The notes: generated by a model not told the origin, from the sequence alone. A stretch of 26,149 nucleotides of DNA from HGM04593 sp964458275 (GCA_964458275.1 CAYWIE010000037.1:1-26149), one strand, 5' to 3'. Shown: positions 14,808-22,589, numbered from the stretch's first letter. Made by a program: numbers and translations.

Positions 14808-16691
14808 TTATTTCTTTATTTTTGATTCGTAATATTCTATGTATGCGAGGTTGGCAAGCTTGTTGCCGCCTGCTGTGGGGTATTTTCCGCTGAAGTACCA
14901 GTCGCCGGGGTGTCCGGGACATGCCTTGTGCAGTCCGTCCATGCTCTGGAATACAATTTCGAGCTCTGCTTTAAGGTCGGCGGGCTTCAACAGTTCTACT
15001 ATCTTTGTTGATATTTCGTCTGCGGTCAAGGGGGCGTACAATGCTCTTGTGCAGTTTGTTATATCCTTGTCTTCTTTCTTGAGTTCTTCGACGCAATTCC
15101 TGTATGTGTCGTGTATCACATTCTCCATTCCTTTGTCTTTCAACAGGTCTAAGGCTGCGAAGAATGCGACGAAGTGGTCGAATTTCTCCATGTCGATGCC
15201 GTAGTAGTCGGGGTATCTTATCTGTGGGCTCGATGATACGACAATTATCTTTTTGGGTTCGAGCCTGTCGAGTATGCTCAATATGCTTTGACGCAGGGTT
15301 GTACCGCGCACGATGCTGTCGTCAATCACTACAAGGTTGTCTACTTTCGGACGTATCGTGCCGTAGGTTATGTCGTAGACATGGCCTGCGAGGTCATTGC
15401 GCTTGACGTCGGTGGAGATGAATGTGCGCATCTTTATGTCCTTGTTGGCGACTTTCTCCTGACGTACCTTGCGTGAGAGTATGTCTTTGATGCGTGCCTC
15501 TGTGAGGTTCTCTTTTTCTTTGGCAATCTCTTTTATCTTCCAGTCGTTGAGGTAGTCGTTCATGGAGTCTACCATGCCGTAGAACGCCATTTCGGCTGTG
15601 TTGGGGATAAATGAGAATACAGTGTTGTCGAGGTCGTAGTTTATTGATTTAAGTATCTGGTCGCGCAGATTGGCTCCGAGCATTTTTCTTTCGAGATAGA
15701 TGTCCCGGTCGTTTCCGCGGCTGAAGTATATACGCTCGAATGCACAGGGCTGCATGGCAATTGGTTCAATGAGCTGTTCTATGCGCAGCTTGCCGAACTT
15801 GTCCATGATGAGCGCCTCGCCGGGTTTCATCTCAACTACTTGGTCTGTCTTCAGGTTGAGCGTTGTCTGGAGTGCCACTCTTTCGCTGGCTACGGCGAAA
15901 ATTTCGTCGTTGGCATACCAGAATGCTGTGCGGATGCCCCACGGGTCGCGCATTGTGAACATTTCGCCGCTGCCGGTTATTCCGCAGAATATGTAGCTGC
16001 CGTCCATCAGCGGGGTGGAGGTCTTTAGCACGTTTGCTATGTCTATGCGCTCTTCGATGGTGTTGGTTATGTCCATACCCATGAGACCTTCTGTTTCGCA
16101 ATCTTTGAATACACGCTCTACTTCGCGGTCGAGACGGTGTCCCATCAGCTCAAGCAGTATGTATGTGTCGGCATATACGCGGGGATGCTGTCCGTGTGAT
16201 ACGAGCTCTTCGAATACTTTGTCTACATTTGTTATGTGAAAGTTTCCGCAGAGGGCGAGGTTCTTGGCTCTCCAGTTGTTGCGGCGAAGGAAAGGGTGTA
16301 CGAACTGAAGACCTTCCTTGTCGCTTGTGGTATAACGCAGGTGTCCCATGTAAAGTTCGCCGGCGAACGGGAGGTTTCTGTATGCGTATTCGGCATTGTT
16401 CCTGAGTTCAACGGGGGAGTTTACGTATTTTTTCTCCGCTGCGGCAAATACTTCTGATATTGCTCCCGACCCTTCGGCTCTTTCGCGGAACATATAGTCT
16501 TCACCGGGATTGGCTTCAAGCTTCACGCAGGCTATACCTGCTCCTTGCTGCCCTCGGTTATACTGCTTGTTCATTAACAGGAATAGTTTGTTCATTCCGT
16601 ATGCCCACGTTCCGTATTTCTCTTGATAATAGCTTAGAGGCTTACGTAAACGTATCATTGCTACGCCACATTCATGTACCAATGGTTCCAT
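14808..16691 (-). CDS. Amidophosphoribosyltransferase (PurF family), large Bacteroidales paralogue
   Basis: A 627-residue protein, longer than classical PurF (about 500). The glutaminase domain starts with MEPLVHECGVAMIR, so catalytic Cys8 is exposed after removing a seven-residue propeptide; RGQQGAG (46-52) and CGNFHITN (148-155) follow. The phosphoribosyltransferase domain has the PRPP loop VVIDDSIVRGTT (454-465). It would convert PRPP and glutamine to phosphoribosylamine, the first purine step. Insertions around 370-430 and a C-terminal extension ending near the motif HPGDWYFSGKYPTAGG mark this second paralogue, whose special role I do not know. Co-transcribed with carB and preceded by a long leader with an intrinsic terminator. 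Confidence 0.88.
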   Translation of the reverse strand: MEPLVHECGVAMIRLRKPLSYYQEKYGTWAYGMNKLFLLMNKQYNRGQQGAGIACVKLEANPGEDYMFRERAEGSGAISEVFAAAEKKYVNSPVELRNNAEYAYRNLPFAGELYMGHLRYTTSDKEGLQFVHPFLRRNNWRAKNLALCGNFHITNVDKVFEELVSHGQHPRVYADTYILLELMGHRLDREVERVFKDCETEGLMGMDITNTIEERIDIANVLKTSTPLMDGSYIFCGITGSGEMFTMRDPWGIRTAFWYANDEIFAVASERVALQTTLNLKTDQVVEMKPGEALIMDKFGKLRIEQLIEPIAMQPCAFERIYFSRGNDRDIYLERKMLGANLRDQILKSINYDLDNTVFSFIPNTAEMAFYGMVDSMNDYLNDWKIKEIAKEKENLTEARIKDILSRKVRQEKVANKDIKMRTFISTDVKRNDLAGHVYDITYGTIRPKVDNLVVIDDSIVRGTTLRQSILSILDRLEPKKIIVVSSSPQIRYPDYYGIDMEKFDHFVAFFAALDLLKDKGMENVIHDTYRNCVEELKKEDKDITNCTRALYAPLTADEISTKIVELLKPADLKAELEIVFQSMDGLHKACPGHPGDWYFSGKYPTAGGNKLANLAYIEYYESKIKK

Positions 16692-16718
16692 ATATTTGTG
16701 TATCTAAAATTACAAAAA

Positions 16719-16745
16719 TGGTCGTTTCAACTAACGAAACGACCA
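16719..16745 (-). terminator. Intrinsic terminator/attenuator just upstream of the purF paralogue
   Basis: A 10-bp stem, TGGTCGTTTC with GAAACGACCA, and a 7-base loop, followed on the minus strand by TTTTTG. It lies only 28 bases before the purF ATG and downstream of a strong promoter, the geometry of an attenuator. It could alternatively end a free small RNA or read-through from the aminotransferase gene. Confidence 0.75.
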
Positions 16746-16949
16746 CAGACTATAATAAATATAAGACAATGTCAAACTTGTTGTTGACTTGCAAAAACAA
16801 TAGTGATTACCGAGTGCGGATATACAGTGTGTAGCACTGTCATCCGTACTGTTCTGCTTAAAGTACTTGGTTAACAACATCATTGCATCGTCTGATTTCA
16901 ATCTCTCAAGGCGGGATATGTCCGGCTTTTTTCCAAACCTCCCTTAATT
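16719..16949 (-). ncRNA. Candidate structured leader RNA (attenuator or riboswitch-like) or small RNA
   Basis: Between the canonical promoter at 16956-16986 and the terminator at 16719-16745 lies about 230 nt with no recognised gene. It contains a strong hairpin: arms 16814-16821 and 16845-16852 (8 bp, one G-U), then 16824-16829 and 16835-16840 (6 bp), with loop of five. Further pairings are possible and compete: TGTTGTTAAC (near 16868-16877) with GTCAACAACA (near 16777-16786), the latter also with TTTGAC nearby, and GTACT with AGTAC. A 50-codon reading frame (16883 to 16731) runs through it. I do not recognise it as a known riboswitch class. Boundaries and structure are read by eye. Confidence 0.45.
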
Positions 16950-16950
16950 C
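16936..16950 (-). repeat. Copy C of dispersed repeat, at the start of the purF leader
   Basis: On the minus strand GAATTAAGGGAGGTT, sharing the exact 12-mer TTAAGGGAGGTT with copies A and B and GAATTAA with copy D. It falls at the predicted 5' end of the leader transcript. Confidence 0.5.
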
Positions 16951-16955
16951 GTCTG

Positions 16956-16986
16956 CAAAGATAATGTTTTTTTTCTGCAATACAAA
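16956..16986 (-). promoter_or_regulatory. Canonical Bacteroidetes promoter of the purF-carB leader
   Basis: On the minus strand TTTG (16983-16986), exactly 19 bases, then TATCTTTG (16956-16963): a perfect match to the consensus and the best promoter in the window. Transcription should start near 16949, about 258 bases before the purF start codon. Confidence 0.8.
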
Positions 16987-17006
16987 AATTAGAAGTTGTT
17001 TAAATT

Positions 17007-18188
17007 TTATCCTGGAATTATTTCTTGATAGGCTTCAAGCAACTGTTCGAGTGCCTGCTTTAGTGTCGACAGCGGGCAGCCAATGTTCATGCGCATGAAC
17101 CCGGCTCCCTCCTCGCCGAAGGTGGAGCCTTCGTTTGTGGCTATGCGTGCCTTGTTTATGAAGAAGTCTTTCAGTTCTTCGGGTGTCATGTTCAGCTTGC
17201 GGCAGTCGACGAATACAAGATATGAGGCTTGTGGACGTATGATGTCGAGCAACGGCATTTTTTCGGCAATGAATGATTGCATGTAGTCCACATTGGCGGT
17301 GATGTAGTCGACCAGTTCGTTGAGCCATTCTGCTCCTTCTTCGCTGAAGGCTGCTGCAGTGGCAATGGTGGCGAATATGTGTGAGTGGTTCAGTTCGCTT
17401 TTTATAAGGAACCCGTTGTATCGTTCGCGCAGTTCCTTGTTGGGGATGATGGTGAAAGAGGACATCAGTCCGGCAATGTTGAAGGACTTGCTTGCAGCCA
17501 TCATTGTGATTGAGTTCATCCTTGCCTTTTCGCTGACGGTGGCAAAGGGTATATGCTTGTAGCCTTTGAATGTCATGTCTGCATGAATCTCGTCGGAGAT
17601 TACAATCACATTGTTGTCTGCACATATCTTGGCCATTCGTTCAAGCTCTTCGCGCAGCCATACACGTCCGCCGGGGTTGTGTGGGTGGCAGAGAAGGAAG
17701 AGCTTGCATTTCTTTGCTTTCTCTTCGAAATCCTCGAAATCAATTTCGTATTGTCCGTCAATGAGTTTCAGGGGGTTGGTAACCACTGTGCGCCCGTTCC
17801 ATTGCGGTACGTGAAAGTAGGGATGGTATACAGGCGGCTGGATAAGCACGTTGTCGCCCTTTTCTGTGAGGCACTGTACTGCAAATGATATTGCGGGTAC
17901 TATGCCCGATACGTGCTCGATGTATTCCGCATCTACTTCCCAATTGTAACGGCTCTTTGTCCAATACTGTATTGCAGGAAGCCATTTGCTGCATTTGTGT
18001 GTATATCCGAGTATTTCGTGCTTCATTCTCTCGCTTATGGCATTCATGATGAACGGAGGTGTCTTGAAGTCCATGTCTGCTATCCACATAGGGATTATGT
18101 CGTCGCGTCCGAATGTCTCTTTTCTTACATCATATTTAAGGCAGTCGGTGTTTTCGCGTGCTACTATTTCGTCGAAGTTGTATTTCAT
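17007..18188 (-). CDS. MalY/PatB-family PLP aminotransferase (cystathionine beta-lyase type)
   Basis: A 393-residue fold-type I PLP enzyme. The family opening FGRDDIIPMWIADMDF, the cofactor-contact blocks HPHNPGGRVW (168-177) and ISDEIHAD (197-204), and the Schiff-base lysine Lys234 in ASKSFNIAG are all present. Members cleave the carbon-sulphur bond of cystathionine or cysteine, releasing pyruvate and ammonia. The start at 18188 (MKYNFDEIV) fits the family; the open frame continues 118 codons upstream across the promoter and into the next gene, and is not credible. It lies alone between the purF leader and a divergent plus-strand unit. Confidence 0.9.
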   Translation of the reverse strand: MKYNFDEIVARENTDCLKYDVRKETFGRDDIIPMWIADMDFKTPPFIMNAISERMKHEILGYTHKCSKWLPAIQYWTKSRYNWEVDAEYIEHVSGIVPAISFAVQCLTEKGDNVLIQPPVYHPYFHVPQWNGRTVVTNPLKLIDGQYEIDFEDFEEKAKKCKLFLLCHPHNPGGRVWLREELERMAKICADNNVIVISDEIHADMTFKGYKHIPFATVSEKARMNSITMMAASKSFNIAGLMSSFTIIPNKELRERYNGFLIKSELNHSHIFATIATAAAFSEEGAEWLNELVDYITANVDYMQSFIAEKMPLLDIIRPQASYLVFVDCRKLNMTPEELKDFFINKARIATNEGSTFGEEGAGFMRMNIGCPLSTLKQALEQLLEAYQEIIPG

Positions 18189-18225
18189 ATGCTGTTTGTT
18201 ATTTGTTTCTTGTCGCGGTTTACCG

Positions 18226-18233
18226 CAAAGATA
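18226..18233 (-). promoter_or_regulatory. -7 box of the MalY/PatB gene
   Basis: On the minus strand TATCTTTG, a perfect -7 match, 37 bases before the ATG at 18188. No TTTG at the usual -33 distance was found, so the promoter may need an activator or a weaker -33. Confidence 0.5.
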
Positions 18234-18240
18234 TAATAAA

Positions 18241-18273
18241 TTTGGCAAAAATGAATCTTTTGTATTATCTTCG
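18241..18273 (+). promoter_or_regulatory. Promoter of the RidA/chorismatase-like gene
   Basis: TTTG (18241-18244), 21 bases, TATCTTCG (18266-18273). The expected transcript start near 18280 lies too close to the GTG at 18285 for it to be a good start codon and favours ATG 18318. It overlaps head-to-head with the MalY promoter region. Confidence 0.6.
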
Positions 18274-18317
18274 CGGAGAATTTTGTGAAAAGGGTATTTT
18301 TGAAACCAGATTTTGAA

Positions 18318-19406
18318 ATGATAAACAAACAGCAGAAGATATTTTTTGCAAATGGGGATACATTCGGTGCTATGTGCCGCGATATTCTTGTGCAGATTGC
18401 AGCCGAAAAAGGAATACTTAAAATTACCCTTTTCAATGCTCCGGCAGACAATGCCGAGTATTCCGAGAACCTCTCTCTTCTCAAAAGTCTTGTTGCGGAG
18501 GCCTTTGTGTGCAATACTCCTGTGGTGGCATACGTGGCACAACCTTGCGTTACTGCGGGCATGGCAGCCGAGGTTACATTATTGTCCGACGAGAATGTAG
18601 AGTGCGAATTTTGCGATGGCTACATTCTGCTTCGCGGCGACAGTTGTTGTGAATTGATTTCAGAGGGAATCACTCCATCCTCCTTGTCGGGCAGCATCAA
18701 AGAGCAATCGGACAATATCTTTGCCAAAATAGGCGCAATGTTGTCCAGCAACGGTTTCTCGACGGATGACATCTACCGTCAGTGGAATTATATTGAACAG
18801 ATAACCTCCATGCGCGACGGCAGGCAGAACTATCAGGAGTTCAACGATGCCAGAAGCCGCTTTTATGCATCTGCGCAGTGGGCAGGCGGTTATCCGGCAG
18901 CAACTGGCATTGGTACAGCCTGCGGAGGGGTAATGGTCGAATTTTATGCTATAAAAGGCGAATCCGTTGATAATTTTGCAATTGACAATCCTTTGCAGAC
19001 ATCGGCGCACAGTTATTCGCAAAAGGTTCTGACCGGCATCAGCGATGAACCCGAGCGTACAACCCCGAAATTCGAGCGTGCCCGTATTGTAGGCTCCACC
19101 GTATATATTTCCGGGACAGCTGCAATAAAGGGTGAGGACAGTTTGGCAATAGACAACGCTGTGCAACAGACAGCCGAGACAATGCAGATTATCAAGAGGC
19201 TTGCGTCTGCCGACAATCTTCCGATAGAATGTGAAAGAACAGAATATACTCTGCTTCGTGTGTATATAAAGAATGTCGCTGAAGCCGGTGGGGTAGTTGC
19301 CTATATGAAAGAACATCATCCCGATACTCCCAAACATTATCTGATAGCAGATGTCTGCCGTCCCGAACTTTTAGTTGAAATCGAAGGAACATCGGTTGCA
19401 TTATAG
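18318..19406 (+). CDS. RidA/YjgF-fold protein, chorismatase-like
   Basis: A 362-residue cytoplasmic protein, far longer than a plain RidA (about 130). The middle, FNDARSRFYASAQWAGGYPAATGIGTACGG, and the C-terminal RidA-type half (VYISGTAAIKGEDS, then QTAETMQIIKRL and LLRVYIKN) resemble the chorismatase-like group of the YjgF superfamily (FkbO, Hyg5, XanB2), in which chorismate is split to hydroxybenzoate or a related acid. The N-terminal 100 residues contain several cysteines (CDGYILLRGDSCCE). Whether this one acts on chorismate cannot be told by eye. ATG 18318 was chosen over GTG 18285 because of the promoter. The next gene starts 26 bases after its stop. Confidence 0.6.
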   Translation: MINKQQKIFFANGDTFGAMCRDILVQIAAEKGILKITLFNAPADNAEYSENLSLLKSLVAEAFVCNTPVVAYVAQPCVTAGMAAEVTLLSDENVECEFCDGYILLRGDSCCELISEGITPSSLSGSIKEQSDNIFAKIGAMLSSNGFSTDDIYRQWNYIEQITSMRDGRQNYQEFNDARSRFYASAQWAGGYPAATGIGTACGGVMVEFYAIKGESVDNFAIDNPLQTSAHSYSQKVLTGISDEPERTTPKFERARIVGSTVYISGTAAIKGEDSLAIDNAVQQTAETMQIIKRLASADNLPIECERTEYTLLRVYIKNVAEAGGVVAYMKEHHPDTPKHYLIADVCRPELLVEIEGTSVAL

Positions 19407-19432
19407 ATATTCATAAGGATTGCCATTGCTTT

Positions 19433-20533
19433 ATGAGATACATTCTTTCCCTTCTTATTGCATTCATATATGCAGTTTCTGCCCTGAATGCCCAAGATGT
19501 CATTGTACTTCGCAGCGGTGAATCTCTAAAGGCCTATGGGGTGAATGTCGGCAAGAAATTTATCACGTACAAGCTGTTGCCCGACGATAAAGGAAGAAAG
19601 AGAATCGGCAGAAGCAAAGTCTTTTCGGTGAAAAAGGAGTTTGGCGAAATGGTGCTTATCTCCGATACGACCACATCTTTGCCGACGATAAAGGGAGATG
19701 GTGAGGTCGCGCGTGCCGTAGACGATTCCAATAGTGAAATTATTGCCGTTTATAATCGTGTGAAGGGTGGATGCACAGGCAAAAGCGCCGGTTCGCGCAA
19801 GACAGGCAGAGCTATTGCCATAATGGGCGTTGGCGAATCCTCTGTGCTTTCAAACGAAGATGTTCTTGTGGAGATTGTTCCCTACAAAAGGAAGGGGATG
19901 CGTGCTATGCAGTATAAGATTTTTCTTTACAACAAAAGTGATGCAGCCCTGTATGTCGACCTCGAAAATTCATTCAGAATATTCAATGACGGTACTTCGA
20001 GACCCTATTTCTCTTCGCAGAAGGTTGCCCGTACAAAAAAAAGCGAAAGGCGTGTTGTTGCTGAAAGCAAATACAATGTCGCCGGCAGACAAAAATATAT
20101 GGGACGCAAGAGTGTTACGGGCGGCATCAAGGTGAGTGAAAGCAGGAAAAGTGGAGTGTCGGTTTCCGGGCTGTCAAATGCGAAGAGACTCGCTATTCCT
20201 CCAAAAAGCAGAGCAGCGTTGCCCCCTAAACTCTATTTGAATGATGATGAAGTTGATGCTTCTTACGATTATTTTTTCATGAAGCTCGATAAGAAAAAAT
20301 ATAATCTCAAAGCATGGGAATCGATAGTTCTCGGCGAGGATGAGAGTCCTGTAAAAAACAGATTTATGGTAAGATATTCGACCGATGAGAAATTCGGCCA
20401 TTATTCGACTGTTGAATTTTCGCTGTATTTACGCGAATTGATTGGACTCGGATTTTTCACCAGAATGGTGAATGGAAAAATAATCCGCAATTATAATGAA
20501 CATACAGTTTTTGGTAAGGCGGTATTGAAGTGA
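19433..20533 (+). CDS. Secreted protein of unknown function
   Basis: A 366-residue protein I do not recognise. It has a clear signal peptide (MRYILSLLIAFIYAVSALNA-Q). The mature N-terminus, DVIVLRSGESLKAYGVNVG followed by ITYKLL, resembles the short beta-rich module that begins many Bacteroidales envelope proteins of unknown role. Residues about 75-150 and 195-255 are rich in Ser, Arg, Lys and Gly and look flexible. The segment near 145-190 (VEIVPYKRKG, YKIFLYNKSDAALYVDLENS) and the C-terminal half are beta-rich, possibly Ig-like. No cysteine pair beyond a single Cys, no membrane segment after the signal, no lipobox. Co-oriented with the RidA-like gene 26 bases upstream. Confidence 0.7.
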   Translation: MRYILSLLIAFIYAVSALNAQDVIVLRSGESLKAYGVNVGKKFITYKLLPDDKGRKRIGRSKVFSVKKEFGEMVLISDTTTSLPTIKGDGEVARAVDDSNSEIIAVYNRVKGGCTGKSAGSRKTGRAIAIMGVGESSVLSNEDVLVEIVPYKRKGMRAMQYKIFLYNKSDAALYVDLENSFRIFNDGTSRPYFSSQKVARTKKSERRVVAESKYNVAGRQKYMGRKSVTGGIKVSESRKSGVSVSGLSNAKRLAIPPKSRAALPPKLYLNDDEVDASYDYFFMKLDKKKYNLKAWESIVLGEDESPVKNRFMVRYSTDEKFGHYSTVEFSLYLRELIGLGFFTRMVNGKIIRNYNEHTVFGKAVLK

Positions 20534-20552
20534 TTCCCTCCGTCATGATTAT

Positions 20553-20570
20553 AGAACTTCCCTTTAATTC
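20553..20570 (-). repeat. Copy D of dispersed repeat, upstream of the methyltransferase gene
   Basis: On the minus strand GAATTAAAGGGAAGTTCT followed by ATAATC, a diverged version of the TTAAGGGAGGTTCTATA core. It fills most of the 44-base gap before the methyltransferase ATG. Confidence 0.45.
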
Positions 20571-20577
20571 TTAGTGT

Positions 20578-21303
20578 ATGAACAGTTTGACAGATACAGA
20601 AAAAGACCCTATGGGACGGGCAATCAAAGATTACTTTGACAATGGTAAGGCTGCCCGCCTTCGTGTATTTTCTTCAATGTTTTATGAGGATGAAATTCCT
20701 GTGTCAACCCTTTTCCGTTCTTTTGAGGAGATGCCGCTTTTGGAGCGCGAGGCGGTGAAGCTTTGTCGAGGCCGTGTACTTGATGTCGGTGCCGGTTCGG
20801 GCTGTCATTCGGTCGAACTGATGGGACGTGGATGCGAAGTGGTTGCGATAGATATTTCAGAATTGTCTGTTGAGGTCATGAAGAAGCGTGGTGTCGATGC
20901 CCGTCAGGTCAATTTCTTTGATGTTACTTTTGACGAGAAGTTCGATACTGTGCTCATGGCAATGAATGGTATCGGCATTGTAGGACGTGTTGAGGCCTTG
21001 CCTGATTTTTTCAAGCGTGTGAAACAGTTGCTTGCACAGGGCGGAAGATTGTTGCTTGATTCTTCCGACATCAGATATGTATTTGAGGACGAGGACGGTT
21101 CTTTCGATATTGACCTTGCAGCAGGATATTACGGCGAGGTGGATTACAAGATGCAATATAAAGGAGTGAAAGGCGCTCCTTTCAACTGGTTGTATATCGA
21201 CTTTGATACTCTCAGTATGTATGCCGAACAGTGCGGCTTCCTATGTGAGAAATGTTTGGATGGGGAGCATTACGACTATTTGGCTTCTCTTACAGTAAAG
21301 TGA
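20578..21303 (+). CDS. Class I SAM-dependent methyltransferase
   Basis: A 241-residue Rossmann-type methyltransferase. Motif I is VLDVGAGSGCHS (68-79), motif II ends in VVAIDIS (88-94), and the acidic/loop region FDVTFDEKFDTVLMAMNGIGIVG follows; LLAQGGRLLLDSSDI is motif VI. The N-terminal 60 residues (DPMGRAIKDYFDNG) are a helical cap typical of small-molecule methyltransferases. The substrate cannot be told. The stop codon lies inside the left arm of a palindromic repeat (21298-21338). Probably transcribed with the two preceding plus-strand genes, though a repeat copy sits in the gap before it. Confidence 0.88.
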   Translation: MNSLTDTEKDPMGRAIKDYFDNGKAARLRVFSSMFYEDEIPVSTLFRSFEEMPLLEREAVKLCRGRVLDVGAGSGCHSVELMGRGCEVVAIDISELSVEVMKKRGVDARQVNFFDVTFDEKFDTVLMAMNGIGIVGRVEALPDFFKRVKQLLAQGGRLLLDSSDIRYVFEDEDGSFDIDLAAGYYGEVDYKMQYKGVKGAPFNWLYIDFDTLSMYAEQCGFLCEKCLDGEHYDYLASLTVK

Positions 21304-21338
21304 GGTTCTATAAATCAGTAACCTATAGAACCCCACTT
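21298..21338. repeat. Copy E: complete palindromic repeat at the methyltransferase stop
   Basis: Inverted arms 21298-21312 (AAGTGAGGTTCTATA) and 21324-21338 pair at 14 of 15 positions around an 11-base loop AATCAGTAACC. Both arms match the core of copies A-D. It lies between convergent genes and could act as a terminator-like hairpin, although no T run follows on either strand. Confidence 0.7.
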
Positions 21339-21356
21339 ATGTCATTTAGCCGGTCT

Positions 21357-21374
21357 CACACGACGAGTCGTGTG
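21357..21374. repeat. Short perfect hairpin between convergent genes
   Basis: CACACGAC-GA-GTCGTGTG, an 8-bp perfect inverted repeat eight bases before the stop of the PHP-domain gene. Together with copy E it gives two adjacent hairpins in the 78-base convergent gap. No T run, so it is not a classical intrinsic terminator. Confidence 0.6.
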
Positions 21375-21381
21375 TGTAATT

Positions 21382-22572
21382 CTATAATTTCAGTTTGAAT
21401 TCGGGGTGCTTGTCCTCTGTGGGTATCCACATGTTTTCTACTGTGAATTCAAGCTCTTTGTCTTTAGCTACACTTACGTTGCGCGATGTGAATGCTCGCA
21501 ATTGTACAGGGTTGCCTCCGAAACATAGTGTGAAGTCGAGTGAACTGTTGTTGGTCATGCGCATGGTGCGTTTGCCATTCTTGTCTGTTTTGAATGTCTC
21601 GAAGCTGATGCAGGCAAGGAAGAATTCCTTTATAAGTTTTTCGTCGCCGGCGAGTGTTCCGAATGAGTAAGCGATGGTGCGTCGTGCTTTCAGGGCTTTC
21701 TTTATTGATTCGGGAGTGGCATCTTTGGCAATGATGAATGTCATGTTGCGAAGATGTCCCTGATTGTTGTAGTCCATTGACGTTGTTCCGTGTATGTCGG
21801 TGTTTGCTGCCATGAACAGCTTGTTGTCTAACGCCCTGCGTACAACGCTGGGGTAGAATTCGCTGCCGTTCATTATCTCTACTCCATCTATCAGCCCTTC
21901 GGAATATACCTGATTCTCGAACTCAGTCATTTCGAGGCTTTTACGTCTCCAGCCGGGATGGTTGTGCATTATCAATGCTCCTTGTTTGCGTGCTTTTCGA
22001 ATAGATTCGACAGGGTCGGGTGCATAAATGTCGTTTGCATTTTCTATGAAAAGTGCATTATAGTGTCCGATGGTTTCCGGAGTACGTGTTATTTCTATTC
22101 CCGGAATAATTGTTATGCCGTAATTCTTGCCCGTTTTTTCGGCAAGAGTGTTTGACAGGTTAAGGTCGGCGATTATTCCTTTGTCTTTGGCTGCACTGTT
22201 GATGGTGTTTGTGCTTGATGCCTCTGTCCCCTCAGGCAGATAGCCCTTCAGGTAGTTGAGCATGCTTCGTTCAGTGGGACGGTATTCTACATGCTCGGTT
22301 ATTGCAAGGACATCAAGACCGTCCACCCACGCTTCGCGTACACGGTATTCGGGGGTTACACTGCCGTCGGAGTAAATTGTGTGGCTGTGCAGGTCGGCTT
22401 TCAGTACTTTGCAGCCGTTGACCTTCGGGAGTACTATCTCTTTCCTAAGAACTTCGCGGCGCAATGTGTGGCGTGCCATGTCTTTGTTCTTGCTGTCGCT
22501 GTAATAGAGCGATTGTGCCGAGGCTGTAATGGTTGCTGTTGCAGCAATCAGAAAGTATAAAATCTTTTTCAT
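21382..22572 (-). CDS. Secreted PHP-domain phosphoesterase (Sb-PDE-like)
   Basis: A 396-residue protein with a signal peptide (MKKILYFLIAATATITASA-Q), so it is likely periplasmic. The PHP metal-binding motifs are present in order: HSH (62-64) with the downstream Asp69 (HSHTIYSDG), ITEH (91-94), PGIE (157-160), HNHPG (203-207) and NTDIHG (257-262). PHP proteins with this layout hydrolyse phosphoesters with two or three metal ions; Bacteroidales members are usually annotated as Sb-PDE-family phosphodiesterases. The C-terminal 100 residues form a beta domain of unknown role. It follows hemW by 17 bases and is probably in the same transcript. Confidence 0.87.
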   Translation of the reverse strand: MKKILYFLIAATATITASAQSLYYSDSKNKDMARHTLRREVLRKEIVLPKVNGCKVLKADLHSHTIYSDGSVTPEYRVREAWVDGLDVLAITEHVEYRPTERSMLNYLKGYLPEGTEASSTNTINSAAKDKGIIADLNLSNTLAEKTGKNYGITIIPGIEITRTPETIGHYNALFIENANDIYAPDPVESIRKARKQGALIMHNHPGWRRKSLEMTEFENQVYSEGLIDGVEIMNGSEFYPSVVRRALDNKLFMAANTDIHGTTSMDYNNQGHLRNMTFIIAKDATPESIKKALKARRTIAYSFGTLAGDEKLIKEFFLACISFETFKTDKNGKRTMRMTNNSSLDFTLCFGGNPVQLRAFTSRNVSVAKDKELEFTVENMWIPTEDKHPEFKLKL

Positions 22573-22589
22573 GGGTTATGGGGTTTTTG

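Noticed and set aside
16719..16949. Known ZTP or purine riboswitch
   Set aside because: I looked for their conserved core strings in the leader and did not find them in the right order.
18189..18542. N-terminal extension of the MalY/PatB gene
   Set aside because: Extends through the promoter region and antisense into the RidA-like gene; family alignment starts at MKYNFDEIV.
21298..21374. Classical intrinsic terminators for the convergent genes
   Set aside because: Two good hairpins, but neither is followed by a T run on either strand.
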